NCBI RefSeq assembly: GCF_945952055.1
Contig: NZ_CAMFHB010000011.1
Location: 86,657 to 150,656 of the forward strand
Direction of reading: 5' to 3'
From: an uncultured Alsobacter sp.
GTDB lineage: Bacteria > Pseudomonadota > Alphaproteobacteria > Rhizobiales > Beijerinckiaceae
Length of the DNA stretch: 64,000 nucleotides
The notes beneath the pieces were generated by a model. It ran no database searches and was not told the DNA's origin. It saw nothing but the letters and a program-made list of their open reading frames with translations. The position numbers were made by a program, and so were the translations under genes. This document shows, in pieces, positions 61,701 to 64,000 of the stretch. Positions within the stretch are counted from its first letter, which is position 1. Each line of letters starts with the position of its first letter.

Positions 61701-64000
61701 CCGTGCTCGCGGCCGTGAACGAGGACGCAGGCGCGCCATCTGGGGCGGTGGGAACGCTCGTCTCCACGCTGGTGTCGCAGTCGAATGTCAGCGATGCGGA
61801 TGCTGGCGCGCTCACGGGCATCGCCTTGACCGCGACGTCCACCGCGAACGGGACGTGGTTCTACTCGACCAACGGGGGCGCGAACTGGACGGCGGTCGGG
61901 ACTGTGTCCGACACCTCGGCGCTTTTGCTTGCCGCCGACACGAACACGCGCCTGTATTTCCGTCCGACGGCCGATTTCAACGGGACCGTTTCGAGCGCCA
62001 TCACCTTCCGCGCGTGGGACAGGACGACAGGGACGGCCGGCAACAGGGTCAGCACCACGAGCGTCGGCGGCACGACGCCGTTCTCGACGGCCGCGGCCAC
62101 GGCCGCGATCACCGTGAACGCGGTGAACGACGCACCGGTGCTGAATGCGAGCATGACCCCCGTGTTGGCGTCCGTGAACGAGGACGCGGGCGCGCCGGCC
62201 GGGGCGGTCGGGACGCTCGTCTCCGCGCTTGTCTCTCAGTCCGGCGCAGGGGCCAACGTCACCGATGCCGATGCCGGGGCATCGACCGGCCTGGCGTTGA
62301 CCGGAACGGCGGCGACGAGCGGCACCTGGTGGTACTCCACCAACGGGGGCTCGAGCTGGACGGCGGTGGGCGCGGTGTCCGATACATCCGCGTTGCTGCT
62401 GGCCGCGGATGGCAACACCCGACTGTATTTCCAACCGAGTCCCAACTTCAACGGATCGGTGGCGAACGCCATCACGTTCCGGGCCTGGGACCAGACATCG
62501 GGAACGGCGGGCAGCAAGGTCGACACCACGACCAACGGCGGCACGACGGCCTTCTCGACGGCGACCGACACGGCCGACATCTCCGTAAACGCAGTGAACG
62601 ACGCGCCGGTGCTGGATGCGTCCAAGACGCCCCTTCTGGCGTCCGTGAACAAGGGGGCGGGCGTGCCGGCCGGGCCGGTCGGGACGCTCGTGTCCGCGCT
62701 TGTCTCTCAGTCCGGAGCGGGCGCCAACGTCACCGATCCTGATTCGGGTGCATTGACCGGCCTCGCCCTGACGGCGACCGCGACGGCGAACGGCACGTGG
62801 TGGTACTCGACCAACGGCGGCTCGAGCTGGGCGGCGGTCGGGGCTGTCTCGGACGGATCGGCGCTCCTGCTGGCGGCGGATGCGAACACGCGGCTGTACT
62901 TCCAGCCGAGCGCGAACTTCAGTGGGCCGGTGGCGAACGCGATCACGTTCCGGGCCTGGGACCAGACGTTGGGGACGGCCGGCAGCAAGGTCGACACCAC
63001 CACGAACGGCGGTACGACGGCGTTCTCGACGGCGACCGACACGGCCGACATCACCGTGAACGCGGTGAACGCCGCGCCCGTGCTGGATGCGTCCAAAACA
63101 CCCCTTCTGTCTTCCGTGAACAAGGGCGCCAGCGCGCCGGCCGGTGCGGTCGGGACGCTCGTCACCGCGCTCGTCTCTCAGTCCGGAGCAGGGGCCAACG
63201 TCACCGATGCGGATACGGGAGCCTCGACGGGCCTCGCCCTCACGGCAACCGCGACGACGAACGGCACGTGGTGGTACTCGACCGACGGTGGCACGAGCTG
63301 GGCGGCGGTCGGGGCCGTCTCGGACGGCTCGGCGCTCCTGCTGGCGGCGGATGCAAACACGCGGCTGTACTTCCAGCCGAGCGCAAACTTCAGCGGGCTG
63401 GTGGCCAACGCGATCACGTTCCGGGCCTGGGACCAGACATCGGGAACGGCGGGCAGCAAGGTCGACACCACGACCAACGGCGGCACGACGGCCTTCTCGA
63501 CGGCAACCGACACGGCCGACATCACCGTGAACGCGGTAAACAACATCCCCGTCCTCGCCGCGGTCACGCAGCCCGGGGTGGTCGACGAGGCCGCCAACGC
63601 GTCGTCCCAGCAGGTCGTGACGTCGGGAACCCTGTCGGTGACGGACCTCGACGTCGGCAACACGCTGACAGCGAGCGCCGATGCACCGCTGATCCAGCTG
63701 AACGGCGCCACTCCGCCGGCCGGAGCGATCCCTTCGGCGGTCCTGACGGCCCTGCAAAATGCGGCCTTGACCCTGGGCGCCCCGGCAACGTCCGACGGCG
63801 GGACGAAGACCATCAGCTGGGGCTTCGACAACACGCTGGCGCTGGATTGGCTGAAGGAGGGCGACGTCCTGACGCTGACCTACTTCGTGAAGGTGTCGGA
63901 CGGCACGGCGGACAGCAGTACGCAGTACATCACCATCACGATCAGGGGTGCCAACGACGCGCCCACGATCACGGTGACCGATCCGGCGGCGGTGACGGAG
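55703..64000 (+). CDS. Giant DUF4347 / cadherin-like / VCBS repeat adhesin, continues past window
   Basis: At least 2766 residues, open to the window edge. N terminus MSASRPSDREVRQARAEAVL; LEPR-XLL type motif LEPRMIFDGA (34-43); Ala-rich linker (44-109); DUF4347 (about 110-262) with His167 in VSHGREG and Cys210 in LLYGCDTGAG, a caspase-like His/Cys layout; LamG-like domain (about 287-517, ending AALAAKWKLND); unassigned beta-rich region; cadherin-like domain about 816-918 (LDYET, RDVNDAP); further divergent repeats (WWYSTDSGVTW-type); four close repeats at 1989-2612; then a VCBS-like repeat (VSDGTADSSTQYITITI, GANDAP). The type I secretion signal must be off the right edge. Passenger of the upstream secretion genes; a surface adhesin is the likely role. 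G+C is visibly lower than in core genes. Confidence 0.9.
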   Translation, partial: MSASRPSDREVRQARAEAVLGLRPSALRNGVVALEPRMIFDGAMAATADAVVKQATDDASHAAAQAEANHAAEANAADSHAADKATTAVPDAAPVAATPPATSAAPASAVEVVFVDSRVSDADAFAKSAGPGRLVVSISADQDGLAAIGDVLDSLDRPVSAIHIVSHGREGSFTLGSQKIDTAAVEADAALLATWRPHLAAGADILLYGCDTGAGVEGAALIAALSRETGADVAASDDATGSRTGADWALEKNTGSIEARMVAPEGWNGSLATQAEAREALGGVDTSKLLVWLDAKTPPTTSNGIQAWANKIDTGTAASFRWSGTGTATVGSDATNGAYVSFAGTGGFDLGSISWPADGLTVFIVMAGNEPTTPSTTATTRTILGLNGNQFLAQKYLADGTADFNDAILGQASDPSGSIVAIDSGSDYFKTQVITAREFGKSGAAQTLDVRSNLSDVKTVGETRNYATGSNVPMFLGASGANGGRAFMTVREVVVFGRSLSAAESRSVEAALAAKWKLNDTTAGGGNNLLFKPADTSYSNGVAVVSRSDQDGMRLARSGGLTIDATNYLSTSISSIGWGYATGTTSSFSAYTAVDSPITKALDRVWAIDVGGSNSGRADFTFDVSAPLTSTEVTQLRVAYRAPGSADWSIVSSAKAVQDGTTIKVTGVLINDPAFASIRDGFITLVLAPDLPAAEVRDSSGTVHPDLRTSGSTQTIVLSGSNLPDGITYSVNGGADLSAVTRISADSLQITLTNVQSGTNTVLFKTPSGKVLPFSFYVDPAAAIAFDVIQPPSTLNTLSPSPPQTVVTTTTATDGSVSYTVLVNEFVANTATRSMLPVAQVSPQDPTRGPYTFSMTGTSLFTIDVVTGWIIVANGMALDYETTQGDIQAQIKVTNGVGAEVTRNVTFRLRDVNDAPALTLVPDTIVTNPGSTTNVYYLDAGASATFSNGTQAQRNVITFSVADADQLSPRVQNALVRLEIDASNSVNLGLLTVAGVVNGRVQVTMRDSAGNVLRDGAGNPVTETVSVLGSGTSVIRLVGKKAAIETLLPSISLRAPSTGTVANAYSMSVKITYNDLGNAAYGGVELEASGSFTVVFRNAPIRFVSNGSPADGLTVTMGQARFDPIGTAGVTGVSIASLFGNVATGGAANILYALQADTNPSASQWGIAITGRDGTNGTWRYSIDAGATWRTLPATMSGTTVLLPSTALLYFEKGADNAMGQLTVRALDLYATSQATTVPADGTVRPITDVAGLLSPETATITVKQNTAPTAPPSFTATQVLFTNATYNTTTGVRLAESIGNPNTATVSGLGLRVSDLLNLQNDIASNKASDADGRPGGIAIVGATSDALASGSGTVGWWYSTDSGVTWTRLTAVSDANALLLANRAATRVFYQAANAADLASAKLTLRVWDPAGAGGTDISFVNGGKNAANINVGFANIASATGAFSNTYQVSLTANTLPTTTATSPSFDETIQATDRDTPLILGAKSGVSIKDIIGGIGYSDVNDNGVRGIMITKASNTSLAYTTDGGLTWNNVLGQTLYLLADGDLTRVSIQAGQPATARSVGATGTFTVRAWDGTGADSGTLIGSGENTKRNFIRDYSGSSRDITVTLKVAAAGANERPVLDTSKQFENKDIALAAFDLDPIIAGTAQGRPNPNSALWTSVSSLTARGVVDLDTPVANIGLAITKLTGGRLYVKSITSTSYSSASNLSDTNALLIGPNDSIAFIPDSYALANGKYVLGPQAVEVQVKAFDSAWSGTVNGVQKSYTAGTLANTNDNDQSPYSAFSTASAKLTLNVLAVNTPPVIKMGANVPANPTYTFTEAEVAATDSVPLYVFSTATVSTASVTAANVTGDDTDQSITRMELTVSNVSDGANEILLIDGLQVKLNVASGSTSTIYGPNATTGSVGVKAEVTMSGTTATIVITQGTGMAVTDATAILRGLAYLNTSDSPSQGTRTIAVTGLTDSGASANVAATSGLPRATVSVIKTNDAPVLNTSVTPVLAAVNEDAGAPSGAVGTLVSTLVSQSNVSDADAGALTGIALTATSTANGTWFYSTNGGANWTAVGTVSDTSALLLAADTNTRLYFRPTADFNGTVSSAITFRAWDRTTGTAGNRVSTTSVGGTTPFSTAAATAAITVNAVNDAPVLNASMTPVLASVNEDAGAPAGAVGTLVSALVSQSGAGANVTDADAGASTGLALTGTAATSGTWWYSTNGGSSWTAVGAVSDTSALLLAADGNTRLYFQPSPNFNGSVANAITFRAWDQTSGTAGSKVDTTTNGGTTAFSTATDTADISVNAVNDAPVLDASKTPLLASVNKGAGVPAGPVGTLVSALVSQSGAGANVTDPDSGALTGLALTATATANGTWWYSTNGGSSWAAVGAVSDGSALLLAADANTRLYFQPSANFSGPVANAITFRAWDQTLGTAGSKVDTTTNGGTTAFSTATDTADITVNAVNAAPVLDASKTPLLSSVNKGASAPAGAVGTLVTALVSQSGAGANVTDADTGASTGLALTATATTNGTWWYSTDGGTSWAAVGAVSDGSALLLAADANTRLYFQPSANFSGLVANAITFRAWDQTSGTAGSKVDTTTNGGTTAFSTATDTADITVNAVNNIPVLAAVTQPGVVDEAANASSQQVVTSGTLSVTDLDVGNTLTASADAPLIQLNGATPPAGAIPSAVLTALQNAALTLGAPATSDGGTKTISWGFDNTLALDWLKEGDVLTLTYFVKVSDGTADSSTQYITITIRGANDAPTITVTDPAAVTE
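61667..63538 (+). repeat. Four tandem repeats inside the adhesin gene
   Basis: Units start at the N of NDAPVL (or its variant) at 61667, 62126, 62597 and 63068. The first is 459 bases (153 residues), the next three exactly 471 bases (157 residues). Shared strings include SVNEDAGAPAGAVGTLVSAL, GTWWYSTNGGSSW, SDTSALLLAADxNTRLYF and ANAITFRAWDQTSGTAGSK. The last three are very close at base level, so they arose by recent duplication or are homogenised by recombination, and copy number may vary between strains. Confidence 0.92.

Noticed and set aside
60023..63757. 1244-codon minus-strand open frame opposite the adhesin
   Set aside because: Arg/Gly/His-rich composition and complete overlap with the in-frame repeat domains show it is an antisense shadow.

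Overview
The window is GC-rich chromosomal DNA (about two thirds G+C by eye) from an alphaproteobacterium, most likely of the Rhizobiales/Hyphomicrobiales. Several things point there: dnaG directly followed by rpoD, with a primase lacking its zinc ligands; trxB followed by an LsrB/VtlR-type LysR gene and an AbcR-like small RNA; DUF2852, DUF992, GtrA and extensin-like genes; and two families of palindromic intergenic repeats typical of this order. I cannot name a genus.

Positions 1-45,000 are mostly core genome. In order they hold: a truncated glutathione S-transferase and a cold-shock protein; rlmJ; an RNase T2 with a secreted neighbour; a fused 5-oxoprolinase/hydantoinase; an extensin-like lipoprotein; a TetR regulator diverging from a DUF2798-amidase pair; a 27-residue membrane protein ahead of a strong terminator; dnaG and rpoD; an aspartate aminotransferase; a vapBC toxin-antitoxin pair; uvrB; a DUF1800/DUF1501 pair; carA and carB about 2.9 kb apart with unrelated genes between them; greA; an Lrp regulator; an ELM1-like gene; trxB-lsrB-abcR; an unusual EF-G-like GTPase; and an MFS transporter.

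From about 45,500 to the window end lies one coherent accessory system. It contains two paralogous MotB/SiiA-like proteins (45524-46624 and 50370-51413), a type I secretion membrane-fusion protein on the opposite strand (46655-47959), a type I secretion ABC exporter with a degenerate C39-like domain (48090-50273), a MotA/ExbB/SiiB-like channel protein with a roughly 400-residue tail (51489-53417), a PilZ protein (53458-53817), a TolC-like outer-membrane factor (53887-55461), and the start of a giant repeat protein (55703 to beyond 64000, at least 2766 residues) with LEPR-XLL, DUF4347, LamG-like, cadherin-like and VCBS-like regions.

The gene content resembles the Salmonella SPI-4 SiiABCDEF giant-adhesin secretion system. 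It differs in having two MotB-like subunits, a long-tailed MotA-like subunit, an in-line PilZ gene (suggesting c-di-GMP input) and a DUF4347 module with a His/Cys pair near the passenger N terminus. My reading is a proton-motive-force-coupled and possibly c-di-GMP-controlled type I secretion machine for a giant surface adhesin. This is the most interesting part of the window. No rRNA, tRNA, CRISPR array, IS element or prophage was recognised.
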